Below are positions 1 through 17,283 of a DNA stretch of 64,000 nt, one piece after another. Origin of the DNA: Berberis thunbergii (taxonomy: Eukaryota > Streptophyta > Magnoliopsida > Ranunculales > Berberidaceae); the NCBI GenBank assembly GCA_003290165.1, contig QNQO01002095.1:1-64000 (forward strand). Direction: 5' to 3'. The notes under the pieces are model-generated. The model was not told where the DNA came from. It worked only from the letters and a program-made list of their open reading frames with translations, and did no database searches. The translations under genes and the position numbers were made by a program. The first letter of the stretch is position 1. Each line of letters starts with the position of its first letter.

Positions 1-660
1 TAAATGAAATTGCATATTTCTGCAGCCTTCAAGTTTCAAGTTGTATCAAACTTTCGTTTCACTGAATTTATTTCAATTGCATACTTCTGCAGTGTTTTGA
101 GTTTTGACAGGAAGTTGAGCAAAAACAAAAGATGCAACCGATGTTCTATTTTTAGTCATTGTTTGTTTTAATTTAATTTGCATTCGACACTTCAGTTTCA
201 TTTCGACGTTTCAGCTTCATTCTACCCTTGAACCTTTTGCTTGCATTTGCCATCTCTACTTCATTCTAGCCTCCAAAACTTTGCAAAATGATTATTGCAG
301 AGTGCATATTAGTGCAGAGTGCATATTAGTGCAAAACTTTGCAAAATGATTAGTGCAGAATTTGTATACCACCATATTAAAAGCTTTTTTATGCAGACAA
401 GAAGTGGTGGGAGCATGACAACAAAATCCACCGCCGCAAAACTGAGTAAAAAAACTGCAAAACTACAATACTCACTGACAATAAAAACTGCATCAAAACT
501 CACTGATAACATTATAGACTGAGCTTAAAAATTGCAAAACTCAATGACGATGAAAATGGAATTTCAGGAGGATAAACAACCCTCATTGATAACATTATAT
601 TGCTTCTTGCAAGGATAGATAGTACAACTAAGATAGTACAAGAACTGTACATACATATTA
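1..660. other. AT-rich intergenic DNA, no gene seen
   Basis: No splice-compatible coding segment was recognised. The short open frames on both strands have no recognisable family signature. A short direct repeat built on a GTGCAGAGTGCATATTA-type unit lies near 297-330, and GCAAAACTTTGCAAAATGATTA-like words recur between 280 and 355. These look like remnants of simple duplication. Confidence 0.5.
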
Positions 661-1300
661 CATTACATCAGAGCTGTACATATTTGCTTTCTTGCGACAG
701 ATTTCCCAAGCCTGATTTGCGCCCATTTGCAGCTTCCAGCCGCAGAAAACGCAGCAGCAGCAGCAGCACACAAGACAGGCAGCACTCAACGCACCAATCA
801 GCACACAACACTCTGGATCAGTCCATTGCGTCGCTTGTTCGGGCTGCAAAAATCGCAACCTCCAAACAGCGAAGACAGCTCTGTTGTGCAACCAAGTTCC
901 CAGTCTGGTGCGCACCCAATTTCAGATTCCAGGCGCAGTAAACACGCAGCAGCAGATGCGGTCAACGCGCAGCAGCAGCAGCACACGCAGCCGCAGGCCA
1001 AAACGCCTCCACGGGTCACACTTAGCGCAGCCTCCAAACATAGCACACCAGGCTCTGTTATGCGACAGACTCCCCCAACCAGTTTGCACCCCTTCGCAGC
1101 AAAAACATCAGCAGTCAAACAGCTTCCAAAAACACAGCACGCAACACACAATATCGCCCGCAGAAATTTTCTCATTTCATCGGCATCGTCGGGCCTCATA
1201 AAACGCAGCATTCAAGTGCACACCAAACATGCTGCTGCTCGATCCCCTAAATGCAGTCCAAGCATCCGTAATCTTACACACATCAGGATGAAACTTTGAC
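660..1300. repeat. GCA-rich degenerate tandem block (about 3 copies, 175-200 bp)
   Basis: Three imperfect copies follow one another, marked by GAGCTGT/GCTCTGTT words near 671, 878 and 1052. Each is followed by a CCCA(A/G) stretch, a TTTGCGCCC or TGCGCACCC stretch, a TTCCAG(C/G)CGCAG stretch and GCA triplet runs. The block is much richer in GC than its surroundings. Long open frames exist on both strands here (for example 727-1299 plus and 798-1211 minus), but they are low-complexity and overlap, so I read them as repeat by-products. It could be the internal part of an unrecognised retroelement. Confidence 0.5.
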
Positions 1301-2213
1301 AAGGTCACAAGGCAACAACATAAACTAGTCCATACATTTTAGGGAGGAACAAAACACACAATTTATACAAAAAAAAGCACTCTTCATAAGTAGCACCCTA
1401 CGAAGAAACAACTCATTTTGATGTACACTTTCCCTCACTAATCTGGACCATTTCACACAATTAGCCATTCGTTCATGATGAGGTAGCCATGCTCTTCCTG
1501 TAGTACCCGACATTTGAAGTAAATTGCTGCATTGTAGGGGCAACAACTGATGCTTTAGCTACCCAACTCTGCATCTTTTGTTCAGTTCGAACTAGTTCCA
1601 ATTCTTTGTCAACTTCAACCCAAGAAAAAGAAAAAATATCCTTGTCAACTTCAGACATGATATATACCTACTAGCAATGAAAACACAAGGTTCAAAAGAC
1701 AAGTTTAGCACCACAAACCACCAAAAAATAGCACTAAAGATTTAATAAGCCAAATCAAAACGTTAATAACTAGTAGATAAATAAATAAATAAGTATCACA
1801 AGTACAGAAGCATACTAAATCCCAATCACTCGCTCAGCTACCAAATAACAAATGCGCGAACATACTACCCACCAATGAAGAACAAGAAGTAAACAATGGG
1901 ATCAAATACAAAGATGCATATATCAAATGTAAAATTTTGTTTCACCCTGTCCTCTACACTAAACAAACATATATTAAAAATATACTTTAATTAGATGCCA
2001 AATATTGACCGACGAAATTAAGAGAAAATGAGCAACAAAATCATGCCCAATCCTAACAAATGAAACAAAATAATTGGATACACTAATGAATTCGCATCAA
2101 GCAGAATGAATATGACGCATATATATAATATTACTATTTATTCAAGCGAGGTTAGCATAACACTGTGTTAGAATTCGCATCAAGCAGAATGAATATTTGA
2201 TTAATGCATTGAA
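1301..2213. other. Intergenic DNA, no supported gene
   Basis: AT-rich sequence. A minus-strand open frame at 1473-1658 encodes a 61-residue peptide (VEVDKELELVRTEQKM and following) that could be an eroded exon, but I cannot assign it to a family and there is no continuation. The word GAATTCGCATCAAGCAGAATGAAT occurs twice (about 2089 and 2170), a short direct repeat. This stretch is downstream of the minus-strand BPG2-like ORF and may contain its 3' UTR. Confidence 0.4.
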
Positions 2214-2909
2214 CTAATCTTTATCCACACTAACCTTGAGTCTGTAAGTCCTTGGTTTCAGCTCCTTGGTCACATTCACCAATTTCTGCTCTTCTCGAGT
2301 CAACCTCGTGGTAATTTGATGAGGATTCAAAAGCCCAGGTGTGTCGAACAGTTTTGCATGGCTAGGAAGAACACCTTCAACTCGAAGAATCCCCACAGGT
2401 TTGTGATCTGTCTTCGGGGGTGTTTCTGGTTCCACAAGCTCTTGAAGAACCCCAGTTTTGAGTGAAAAAGAGATTTCGGGCTCTTCAGCTACAGCTCGTC
2501 TATCTATGAGGGGTTTGTAATCTGGGTTCTTTGGGGATGGCTTGATAGAGTAGCCTGGGCGCTTGGGGTTGGATTCCTGCATGTTGACACCACAACCAGG
2601 ACATATGGGGAGATTGCAAGAAGTGGTTTCGTCGAAGTTGCCATCTCTACGGAAATTTGTGATCTTTTTTGCTTTTGAAGAGAAATTTCGGGGGATTGGA
2701 AAAGGGTTGTTAGGGTTAGGATATTGGAAGGAATATAGAGTGAAGTGAGGAAGAGAAGAGGAGGGGTTGAGAAGGGGTTTTAGAGAGAGAGGAAGTTTGG
2801 GTTTATTTGAGAAGAAGAGGGGTTGAGAGGGGTCTCTGTCTTTGTCTCTGTCTCTGTCTCTGTGGAGATGGAAATGGGGAGAGGGAGAGTTCCCTCCTTT
2901 TCTCCCCAA
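2214..2909 (-). pseudogene. BPG2-like: BPG2/NOA1 (YqeH-type) GTPase-like ORF with large internal deletion
   Basis: A 231-codon ORF resembles plant chloroplast circularly permuted GTPases of the BPG2/NOA1 family, which act in plastid ribosome biogenesis. Residues 1-85 are Ser/Pro/Arg-rich and could be a plastid transit peptide. The first zinc-binding pair is visible (CPGCG followed by MQESNPKRPGY, about residues 103-119). After KTDHKPV the sequence jumps to GILRVEGVLP and the G3-like motif LFDTPGLL, then HPHQ-type text and LTREEQKLV...KELKPRTYRLK. In family members a second CxxC, the G4/G5 motifs and the P-loop lie between these two parts; all are missing, roughly 250 residues by family knowledge. 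The C-terminus also ends early (KVSVDKD then stop). It cannot bind GTP in the normal way. The RDRDRDKDRD stretch near residues 17-26 comes from a TCTCTG microsatellite. Likely a truncated duplicate; expression as a short transit-peptide/zinc-finger protein is not excluded. Confidence 0.75.
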
Positions 2910-2967
2910 AATTTTCGGATTCCCTCTGTTTTTTCATTTTTTTTTTTTTTTTTTTTGAATTCACGCA

Positions 2968-3025
2968 GGATCACGTGCGACGGACGACGCAGGACGACGT
3001 GCGAGGGAGCATCCTCGCTCCCTAC
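2968..3025. promoter_or_regulatory. ACGT-core (G-box-like) cluster and short hairpin upstream of the BPG2-like ORF
   Basis: Just upstream of the minus-strand BPG2-like ORF lie a palindromic CACGTG (about 2972), GACGACGTGCG and related ACGT cores in a GC-rich pocket. They are followed by an inverted repeat AGGGAGC-6 nt-GCTCCCT (about 3005-3023). bZIP and bHLH factors bind ACGT cores in plants. That these sites regulate the ORF is inference; they may simply mark the promoter of the parent gene carried along in duplication. Confidence 0.4.
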
Positions 3026-3104
3026 CTCGTTCCCTCCCTCGATACGTAGAAGGGTTCAACTTAGCTAGACTTGTTTTTCCACTAAGAATTCTATTTATAT
3101 TTAA

Positions 3105-3327
3105 GGGTCTGTTTGGTTAGTCATTGTTTTTGGAAAATAAATTTTACTTTTCTTGTTATGCACATTTTCTCTATTTGCTTATTTATTTACTGACAGAAAA
3201 TCGATTCTTCATAATATTGTTTTTCTATTACTCATAAGAATCCAAGTCCAAGGGAGAGGCATCGGAATCAGATTCACAAAAATAGTTTTAGTTTCCGTGT
3301 CTATTTTCCGTGCGACCAAACATACCC
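3105..3327. mobile_element. Tourist-like MITE (PIF/Harbinger type)
   Basis: A 223-bp segment starts GGGTCTGTTTGGT and ends ACCAAACATACCC, terminal inverted repeats with one mismatch over 13 bp. It is flanked on both sides by TAA (3102-3104 and 3328-3330), the target duplication expected for PIF/Harbinger elements. There is no coding capacity. Confidence 0.8.
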
Positions 3328-3673
3328 TAAGATAATTTGTCGTATTGAGAGTGATTGTGATTACAAATGTTGTTACGTCACCTAATATGCATTTACTATT
3401 ATAGAGTCTCAAATGTTGACATGTCGTAAGTGAGTGCATCTTTGCGTGATCAATGTCTCATTCCCATAAGTAGTATGACCTTCTATGGGAAACATCCTAG
3501 AAATAAAAATGTTTTTCGTGTGTTGGCCTGCTGGCGTTGAGAATTTATTTCAAATTGAGGATAACAAAACTATGGGACAAGTGGAAAGAGCATACAAAAA
3601 CTTGGTTCATTAGCAAGTATGTGTTTAAATGTTGGATGTACAAGTGGTATTGATATAGTTGGATATCACCTAC
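3328..3673. other. Short intergenic stretch before the copia element
   Basis: No gene, RNA or repeat recognised. This is the left flank of the copia insertion; its last bases (CCTAC, 3669-3673) would be the target duplication, but the matching right copy cannot be found because the right LTR is truncated. Confidence 0.4.
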
Positions 3674-4129
3674 TATTAGAACATCTATAAGAATAATATT
3701 CTACAAACACACATATATGTTCCATATTGATTCAATGAGAAAAAAAACAATCAAGAATAATGCGGAAGTATACCTTGATTCATGATAGCACTTTCAAGCA
3801 AGTGATGAGTCTTGATCTTCCAGTTGATAATGTATGTTTTCTGTATATCTCTCTGTAGAAGGAAATTTCAGAAGAAACAAAACACACGCACAACTGGGGA
3901 CCATAACCCAGTATTTATAACTGATTGAGTTATCAGTTATACTTACCAATTTCTAATTTTGTCCATCATCAAATTATAAATTGCTTAAGTATATCTACAC
4001 ATTAAGTCCATGACTTTTGATACCCTAGCCTAATTAACCATATTAGATCACAATTCATTGGGCTATACTTTAAGATAACAATACACATTAAATACATATA
4101 TGTGCCCATACATGTTGGATTTTTCAACA
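3674..4129 (-). repeat. Copia 3' LTR (456 bp)
   Basis: The plus-strand text runs from TATTAGAACATC to GGATTTTTCAACA. On the element's strand it starts TGTTGAAAAATCC, directly after the polypurine tract. It aligns with 9273-9668 with scattered substitutions and at least one deletion of about 25 bp in the other copy, indicating an old insertion. Confidence 0.85.
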
Positions 4130-4660
4130 ATCTCCCACTTGGGTCACATATTTTACCTTAAAATGTGAATGAGCTCAAAATTTGCTATCACATATGAAGG
4201 TATTTTCAAACAATCTCGTCCATTGACTATACAGGTATAGGACTAAAGAAACTTTCGTCACATTTAACGCAACTAAATCCATCAATAGTCACGTATACCC
4301 ATACAATCAAGTGACATAGATCAATCATGGATGCGTAGCATTGAAATTACATGCAATGTAATCTAAATTTGCCTATTTCCAACTGGTCATACTTTAAACT
4401 TTATTGAGATCGAACTTTAACACAATAAACAAGAGTGTGAATAAACTGAATACTTTATTTCTACAGAAAATACCCAAATACACAATGTGTCCAAAAAACC
4501 AATATAGAACAATCAAATATACAAACTCTCACTAAACCAAAATATCCTCAAATGATATAACACTCGTATGAGCAATATGCTCATGAAAGACCTTGGGTGG
4601 TTATCCCTTAGTAAGCGGATCTGCAATTATAGAGTTTGTCCCAATGTGTTATATGTAAAT

Positions 4661-5952
4661 CTATTTATTATGTATTCTCTCTTTCACAACCAGGAACTTT
4701 ATGTTAATATGATCTGACCTAGATGAGCTCATGTTGTTGTTGGCATATAGAACTGCTGAGTTATTGTCACAATATAACTTTAGTGGTCTTTCAATACTCC
4801 TCAGAATGCGCAGCTCGGTGACAAAATTTCGCAGCCATAATCCATGATTGGATGCCCTCAAAACATGCTACATATTTTGCTTCCATAGTGGAAGAAGCTA
4901 CGAGAGTCTGTTTGGCATTCCTCTAAGAAATATCTCATCCAGTTAACAGATAAATGTAGCATGATGTAAATTTTCTACTATCTTGGCATCCAGCAAAATC
5001 AGAATTAGAATACCCTATGATCTCCAACTGATCTGATTTCTTATATGTGAGCATGTAATCCTTAGTTCTCTGTAAATATCTCATAATCCGTTTGGCTGTT
5101 ATCCAGTGATCCATCTCAGGGTTGTCTAAATATATGTCTAGCATTCCAACAATGAATGTTGTATCTGGACGTGTACAAACCAGAGCGTACATTAGACTCC
5201 CAACAGCTGATGCATAGGGAATCTCTTGCATTCCTTTAACTTCAAGTTTATTCTTACGACATTGTTTAAGATTGAATTTGTCTCATTTAGCTACAAGGGT
5301 GTCTTCTGATTTACAATTTTGCATGTCAAATCTTTTAAGCACATTTTTTATATAGCTCTTTTGCGATAATCCAAGAATACCCCAAAAGCGATCTCGGTGT
5401 ATCTGAATCCCTAAAACAAAAAAAGTTTCACCCAGATTTTTCATATCAAATTTATTTGATAGAAATATTTTAGTTTCGTGCAACATGTCTTTGTTATTAA
5501 TGGCAAGCAGTATGTCATCAACATACAAAACTAATAAGATATGTTTACTCCCACTGAACTTATCATACACACAATTATCAACTGCATTTGTCTCAAAACC
5601 AAATGAGACAATTACTTTATGAAATTTGTAGTACCATTGACGGGAAGCTTGCTTGAGCCCATAGATGGGTTTTTTTTAGCTTGCAAACCATATTTTTTGG
5701 GTATCCGAACACAAAGTTTTATGGTTGCACCATATAAATTGTTTCATCAATGTCGCCATTGAGAAATGTTGTCTTAACATCCATCCGATGTAGCTCAAGG
5801 TCAAAGTGCGCAACAAGTGCCATCGTTGTCCTAAATGAGACTTTATTTGAAATCGGAGAGAAAGTCTCTTTATAGTCGATGTCTTCATTTTGAGTAAAGC
5901 CTTTAGCTACAAGACGAGCCTTATATCTCTCCACATTACCTTTTGAATCCAT
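4661..5952 (-). pseudogene. Copia reverse transcriptase and RNase H remnant
   Basis: Three minus-strand pieces follow in order. At 5719-5952 is the RT start ([13 protein letters not shown]...DYKETFSPI). At 5283-5570 is the catalytic part with YVDDILLA and the LGIQI motif. At 4935-5231 is SAVGSLMYA...TRPDTTF followed by the RNase H domain, which continues at 4661-4861 with the LYCDNNSAVL motif. These are hallmarks of RVT_2-type copia polymerases. Stops and frame changes separate the pieces, so no full polymerase can be made. Spacing and order match a normal pol gene. Confidence 0.9.
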
Positions 5953-6459
5953 ATTGGTTTTGAATATCCATTTACAACCAATGGGTTTTGTATTTTTAGG
6001 TAATGGGACAATATCTCAAACTTGATTGTCTTGTATAGACTTGTACTCCCCATTCATAGCATCTATCTACTGTTGAGAGTTAGAATCTTGCATGGCTTGA
6101 TGGAAGTTGATTTGATCATTTTCCATCAATCCATCATTTTCCTCATGTTCTTGGAGAAAAACTATGTAATCATCCAGAATAACATTTCTCATTTCTCTCG
6201 TGGATCTCCTTAATGACATTTGTCATTGAAGTTGTTGAGTTTGTTCATCTCGAACATTTACTTCAATTTGAACAGGGAGTTGTTCAATATTGTCTTGTTG
6301 AGGTTCCAGATCTGCTTCTTGATCAATGACATGTACAGAAACATGTACATTGTCAAAAATAATAGTAGGAGTCAAAACTGATTCCTCCTCAAATACAATG
6401 AATCTTACCTTATTTCTTCCCCCAAACTCAACATCCTCAAAAAATGTCGCAGTTCCCGT

Positions 6460-7270
6460 TTAAAAAATAAACCTAATTGTGGGATCATAAAATTTGTAGC
6501 CTCTAGATCGCTCTGAATAACCAATAAAGTAGTTGTTTATTGTCTTGGAGTCCAAATTGTTTTCATTTGGCCTATAAGGCCTAACATCAGATGGACATCC
6601 CCAAATGTGAAAATATTTTAAACTAGGCTTTCGGCCTGTCCGAAGTTCATAAGGAGTCTTGGCAGTTGTTTTAGTTGGTACTCTATTCACGATATAAATT
6701 GTTGTCTTTATTGCTTCTCCCTAAAGTGATTCTGATAAGGTAGAATGACTAATCATACTCCTCACGATATCCTTAAGAGTTATGTTTCGTCTTTCAGCTA
6801 TACCATTCATGCTAGATGAACCTAACATGGTGTACTGTGGGACGATTCCACATTCTTCTAAGAATTTAGCAAATGGCCCTGGATGCTGTTCTCCTGAATC
6901 GTCATATCTGCCGTAGTACTTACCACCACGATCAGATCTAATGCACCTAATTTTCTTACTGAGTTGATTTTTAACTTCAGTTTTGAAAGACTTGAATACA
7001 TCCAGTGACGCTAATTTCTCATGAATGAGATAAAGGTACCCATAAAGCGAGTAGTCGTCTATGAATGATATAAAGTATCGCTGGCCATTCCAAGAAGCCG
7101 TAAGGAATGGTCAACAAATATTTGTATGTATCAATTATAAGACGTCTTAATATCTATTAGCACCTAATCTATTTTGTTTTGTCTGTTTTCCTTTGATGCA
7201 CTCAACACACACATCTAAGTCTGAAAAGTCAAGTGAATCCAAAATGCCTTCTAACACAAGTCATTCAACT
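6460..7270 (-). pseudogene. Copia integrase remnant
   Basis: On the minus strand the text RSDRGGKYYG, then PGPFAKFLEECGI and MNGIAERRN, matches the integrase catalytic core. It continues into RVPTKTTAKTPYELRTGRKPSL and a C-terminal segment with YRPNENNLDSKT. An in-frame TAG near 6722 replaces a Trp codon that copia elements normally have (SLSESL-stop-GEAIK). Other breaks lie upstream. Confidence 0.85.
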
Positions 7271-7615
7271 CTAGATTTGGATATTGCTTTCAAATGAACA
7301 ATTATAACCAGATTTGTCCAATAAAGAAACAAAAACCAAATTCCGTTTAAATAACGGTACAACAAAACTGTCTTTCAAATCCAAATAAAAACCAGTTCTC
7401 AACAATAACCTAAAATGCCTTATTGCTTCAACATCTACTGACTTTCCATCTCCCACAGAGATGTATCTTTCAATATCATTTGGTTTTCGATAGCTCAAGC
7501 AACCCTGCATAGAAACACTTATGTGAGTGGTAGCACCGAAATCTAACCACCAAGTGCTTCTAGAAACTGAAGCTAACTTAACCTCAGAACAGAACAAAGT
7601 AAAAAAAAAGTACAT
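7271..7615 (-). pseudogene. Copia aspartic protease / GAG-pre-integrase remnant with mutated active site
   Basis: A 114-codon frame contains WWLDFGATTHIS, where functional copia proteases carry D-S-G-A (or D-T-G-A). The middle residue is Phe here, expected to abolish or strongly weaken catalysis. It continues with VGDGKSV and a segment leading to the GAG-pre-integrase region (RNLVFVSLLDKSGY). The 20 or so N-terminal residues shown by the frame are likely outside the original domain. Confidence 0.8.
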
Positions 7616-7686
7616 TTATTTGTAAGCCAAGCATGATACTTACTACATTATTTATTTCTATGTCATAGCTTTCCACAAAAGAAACA

Positions 7687-7998
7687 TCATTGATTTTCCT
7701 TAGATTTCTTTTGCTCTGGACCCTTAGCAGCTTCATTTTTCTTTATTTTCTTGCCCTTATCCTTAGAGGTGTTTGCCAGATGAGTACTTTCAAATCTCTC
7801 TTGCTTCAACCTTTCACCTTCTTGCACACAATATGAAATGAGCTCGTTAATAGTATATTTCTCCTTTTGATAGTTATAACTGACCTTAAACTGGCTAAAA
7901 CGTGCAGGAAGAAATATCAATACTAAATGCACGAGCAAGTCGTCAGATAACTCGAGCTTTAGTGCCTTAAGTTTGGAAGCAATGTGAGACATCTCCAT
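7687..7998 (-). pseudogene. Copia gag fragment
   Basis: A 103-codon minus-strand frame (LKALKLELSDDLLVHLVLIFLP...FKVSYN) matches the C-terminal half of copia gag (UBN2-type), with a Lys-rich tail (KDKGKKIKKNEAAKG). The N-terminal half should lie toward 8200; traces of it are visible but interrupted. No zinc knuckle remains in frame. Confidence 0.8.
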
Positions 7999-8239
7999 GA
8001 TGTACTCCCTTACATTTGTACTTCATTAGAATCCAGCTAGTTAAAAGCGTGCTTGTTTCAGCCTTGTTATTTTTTGCAAAACGTTATTCAATTTCAGCAA
8101 GGAAATCACTAGCCTCAGCTACCCCTTCAGACATTCTCTTTCCAATCCTTGAAGTTTGTCCCATTAAGCATGAAATATTGTTTGCATGAGCAGATATTGA
8201 AGTAACTGACATAATAGTTGTACAGAGAATAAACCTAAT

Positions 8240-9259
8240 GAGCATGCATGTTCACGTCATAATATTTATAATCAATCTTTAAATTCAAACAATTATGGAA
8301 TACATTTCAAGATACTTAACACAACATTAATATCAGTATTTGGACAATAATATTTACTTGTAAGTGGTACTCTTGGCGTGGTGATAAAATATTGACAATA
8401 ACTCCTGTCAAACAATAAGTATATATTTGGATCGACTTATTATTTACATAAAAACTTTATAATTGTCACATATTTATCACTATAGATGTGTATGCAATTC
8501 GGCCTCCTTTGGGCTGGGTAATATTTGCATGAACTCACAAAACAAACATATTAACATTTTTAATAAATTAATTTACATAAAAGAAGACTAGTCACTTTGG
8601 TGACATCTTATTTCAATTAGTTCAATCAAATGTTAGACAAACTAAATAAATCATTAGATGCATCCCAAAATATTTAAATTTAAAATTTCAAATAATTGCC
8701 TTGAAAAAAATAATAATAAAAAATAAATAACGGACCTAAGTAATGTACCAAATTTACTTGATGTAAGGTCAATTATTTAATTTTCTGAATTTTTTTATTA
8801 TGGTGGCTCAGACAGATTTTGTTGGGTGCAAATAGTCAAAAAATGATGGACCGATTTTCTGAACTGGACCAGGGTGACCCATCAGACCCTCTCCCAGCAA
8901 CCCATCAGACTCAGACCAAACAACCCAAATACTTTTCAATTAAGTTGTGGCCCAATGGAAATTTCAAAAAAAACTAAAGGGTTTAATGCATGCTTTAATA
9001 AAACTGAAGGGTCCAATGCAGACCCACAAACTAACAGGTCAAACAAGCTAAACTAAACCCTATTTTTTTTTTATCAAGATCTGAAAACGAAGCAGATCAT
9101 GCAGATTTGAACTAACCAGATCTAAACCAGTGAACTAAATCTAAAACCACGAACTAGATCTGAACCAAGTTTTTTTTTTTTTTTTAAATAAAACTTGATT
9201 TTATGCCAAAAGTTCATCATAAATTTCATAGTATTTCAAAAATTCCATAATGGAGTAGA
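8240..9259 (-). other. Copia 5' untranslated / eroded leader region
   Basis: Between gag and the primer-binding site there is AT-rich sequence with homopolymer stretches near 8705, 9063 and 9172. I see no open frame worth naming; the small plus-strand frame at 8874-9056 has no family signature. The Q/N-rich appearance of that frame is compositional. Confidence 0.45.
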
Positions 9260-9272
9260 CTCTGATACCACT

Positions 9273-9668
9273 TATTAGAACATCTATAAGAATAATATTC
9301 TACAGACACACATGTATGCTCCATATTGATTAAATGAGAAGAAAAACAATCAATAATAAAGCGGAAGCGTATCTTGATCCATGATAGCAAAAGATGAGTC
9401 TTGATCTTTCAGTTGATAACATATGTTTTTTGTATATCCCTCTGTATAAAGGAATTTTAGAAGAACCAAAACACACGCACAATTGAGGACCATAACCCAA
9501 TATTTATAAGTTACCAATTTCTAATTTGGTCCATCATCAAATTAGAAATTACCAAATTATAAATTGCTTAAGTGTATCTACACCTTAAGCCCATGATTTT
9601 TAATACACTAACTCAATTAACCATATTAAATCACAATTCATTGGGTTATACTTTAATATATCAATACC
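9273..9668 (-). repeat. Copia 5' LTR, truncated at its outer end
   Basis: It aligns with 3674-4129 from TATTAGAACATC onward but loses similarity after ATCAATAC near 9668. The outer approximately 50 bp including the terminal TGTTGAAAAATCC are gone. The promoter-bearing part of the LTR may therefore be incomplete. The primer-binding site follows directly on the element's strand. Confidence 0.8.
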
Positions 9669-9769
9669 ATTATGAATATGAAATGATTACAATCAAAATG
9701 CAATGTATTGGAAGAAAGGCGTGTGAGAAAAAATAAGATAAGAGATTTTGTTGCTCACCTTTCCAATTT

Positions 9770-9890
9770 GTTGAGCGTTTTAGTGGATTTGGTGAACTGA
9801 GGTATGAGGAGTGGCCGATTGAGTTCGATGTTGTGACCTAGTGATACCATCGGTCACTGCTTAACCAATGAGCCATCACACATTTGAACG
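9770..9890 (-). repeat. tRNA-headed SINE-like fragment
   Basis: On the minus strand there is an A-box-like stretch (TGGCTCATTGGTTAAGC, 9859-9875), then CAGTGACCGATGGTATCACTAG, then a degenerate B-box (ACATCGAACTC, 9821-9831). This order and spacing is that of a tRNA-derived SINE head. A second copy of the A-box part occurs at 32865-32902. It lies about 300 bp upstream of the helicase TATA box. Confidence 0.5.
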
Positions 9891-10167
9891 TTAGAGTTGA
9901 AGATGAGTGAGTTGAAGAAGCATAACAAAAAGTTTTTGAACCAGACTTGATCCGTTTTGCTACGGGTCTGAACCTATTCGGACCGTTCCCTAATTTAAAT
10001 ATTAAAAATCGGACCATTTTACTCCAAATAGTTTGATTCGATTTGGATCTGCGATTCCTCGACACGTTTGCCCAACACAGTCCAAATTGTGTAGAAGTCA
10101 TGGGCCCAAGTTTTGAGTTTGAGTAAGGCCACCCAAATTTCACGGTCCACAAACCACCTCCGCAGCC

Positions 10168-10174
10168 TATAAAA
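10168..10174 (+). promoter_or_regulatory. TATA box of the RNA helicase gene
   Basis: TATAAAA precedes a CT-rich leader (TTTTTCTCTCTTCTCCCTC from about 10197). The predicted start of transcription is about 10198-10205. The leader carries a long intron (10299-10832), common in plant RNA-helicase genes. Confidence 0.6.
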
Positions 10175-10851
10175 CCAGATCCAAGTTCAACCCTGATTTT
10201 TTCTCTCTTCTCCCTCTTCGACCTGAATTTCAGGTTCGCAAATAAAGGGGGTTTTAGGGTTTCGTTCGTTCCATCAGCATCTCGATTTATTCACGGAGGT
10301 GCGTCGCTTCAAACTGATCCTCTCTTTCTCGATTTCTAGGGCTTGTTAGAATTTGTTGATTCTTGTTTATGTGAAAATTTATCGAATTTTTGGCTTGGAT
10401 TTGGTTTTGTTGTTGCGACTCATCTTTGATTATCTTGATTAATGAAATTGATCCATTCTGTTGATCTGGAGAAGCTTTTATATAAATTTTAGGTTAGAAA
10501 TTGGTCAATTATAGCTAATTGTCAATTTAGGGCTTAATTAGGAGATTGCCATGTAGCTTTCGTGGATTTTCGATTGGCCGTCGATTTGTTGATTCTCTTT
10601 CAGTTCAGCTTAGTTATCTTGTAGTGTATGAGTTCAATTCATTTGTTCTGGATCATCGTGTACAGAGAATGTGGATGTATGAAAATTTATTTTAATTGGT
10701 CCTTGAATTTTTGTTTTTTTTTTTTGGTTTTTTTTATTTAAATATTGTAGTTGGAATAATATTTTGAGTGTGTGGACTGTTAGATCGTATTGCATACTTG
10801 TTGAAGTTGTGGAATTGTTTTTATGCAAATAGGGTAAAACAAATATTGTTC

Positions 10852-17283
<6,432 letters not shown>

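Larger units (their letters stand above)
3674..9668 (-). mobile_element. Decayed Ty1/copia LTR retrotransposon
   Basis: Two related LTRs (3674-4129 and 9273-about 9668) bracket gag, protease, integrase, reverse transcriptase and RNase H remnants in copia order on the minus strand. The primer-binding site (TGGTATCAGAG on the minus strand, 9260-9270) matches the initiator tRNA-Met 3' end. A polypurine tract (AAGTGGGAGAT on the minus strand, near 4130-4140) sits next to the 3' LTR. The coding part is broken by many stops and frameshifts, so the element cannot move by itself. The 5' LTR lacks its outer approximately 50 bp, so no target duplication can be scored. Confidence 0.9.

Noticed and set aside
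727..1299. 190-codon plus-strand frame and 137-codon minus-strand frame as genes
   Set aside because: They overlap each other in a low-complexity GCA-rich tandem block and show no family signature or splice context.
9838..10152. 104-codon minus-strand frame as a gene
   Set aside because: No family signature; it overlaps a SINE-like head and the helicase promoter.
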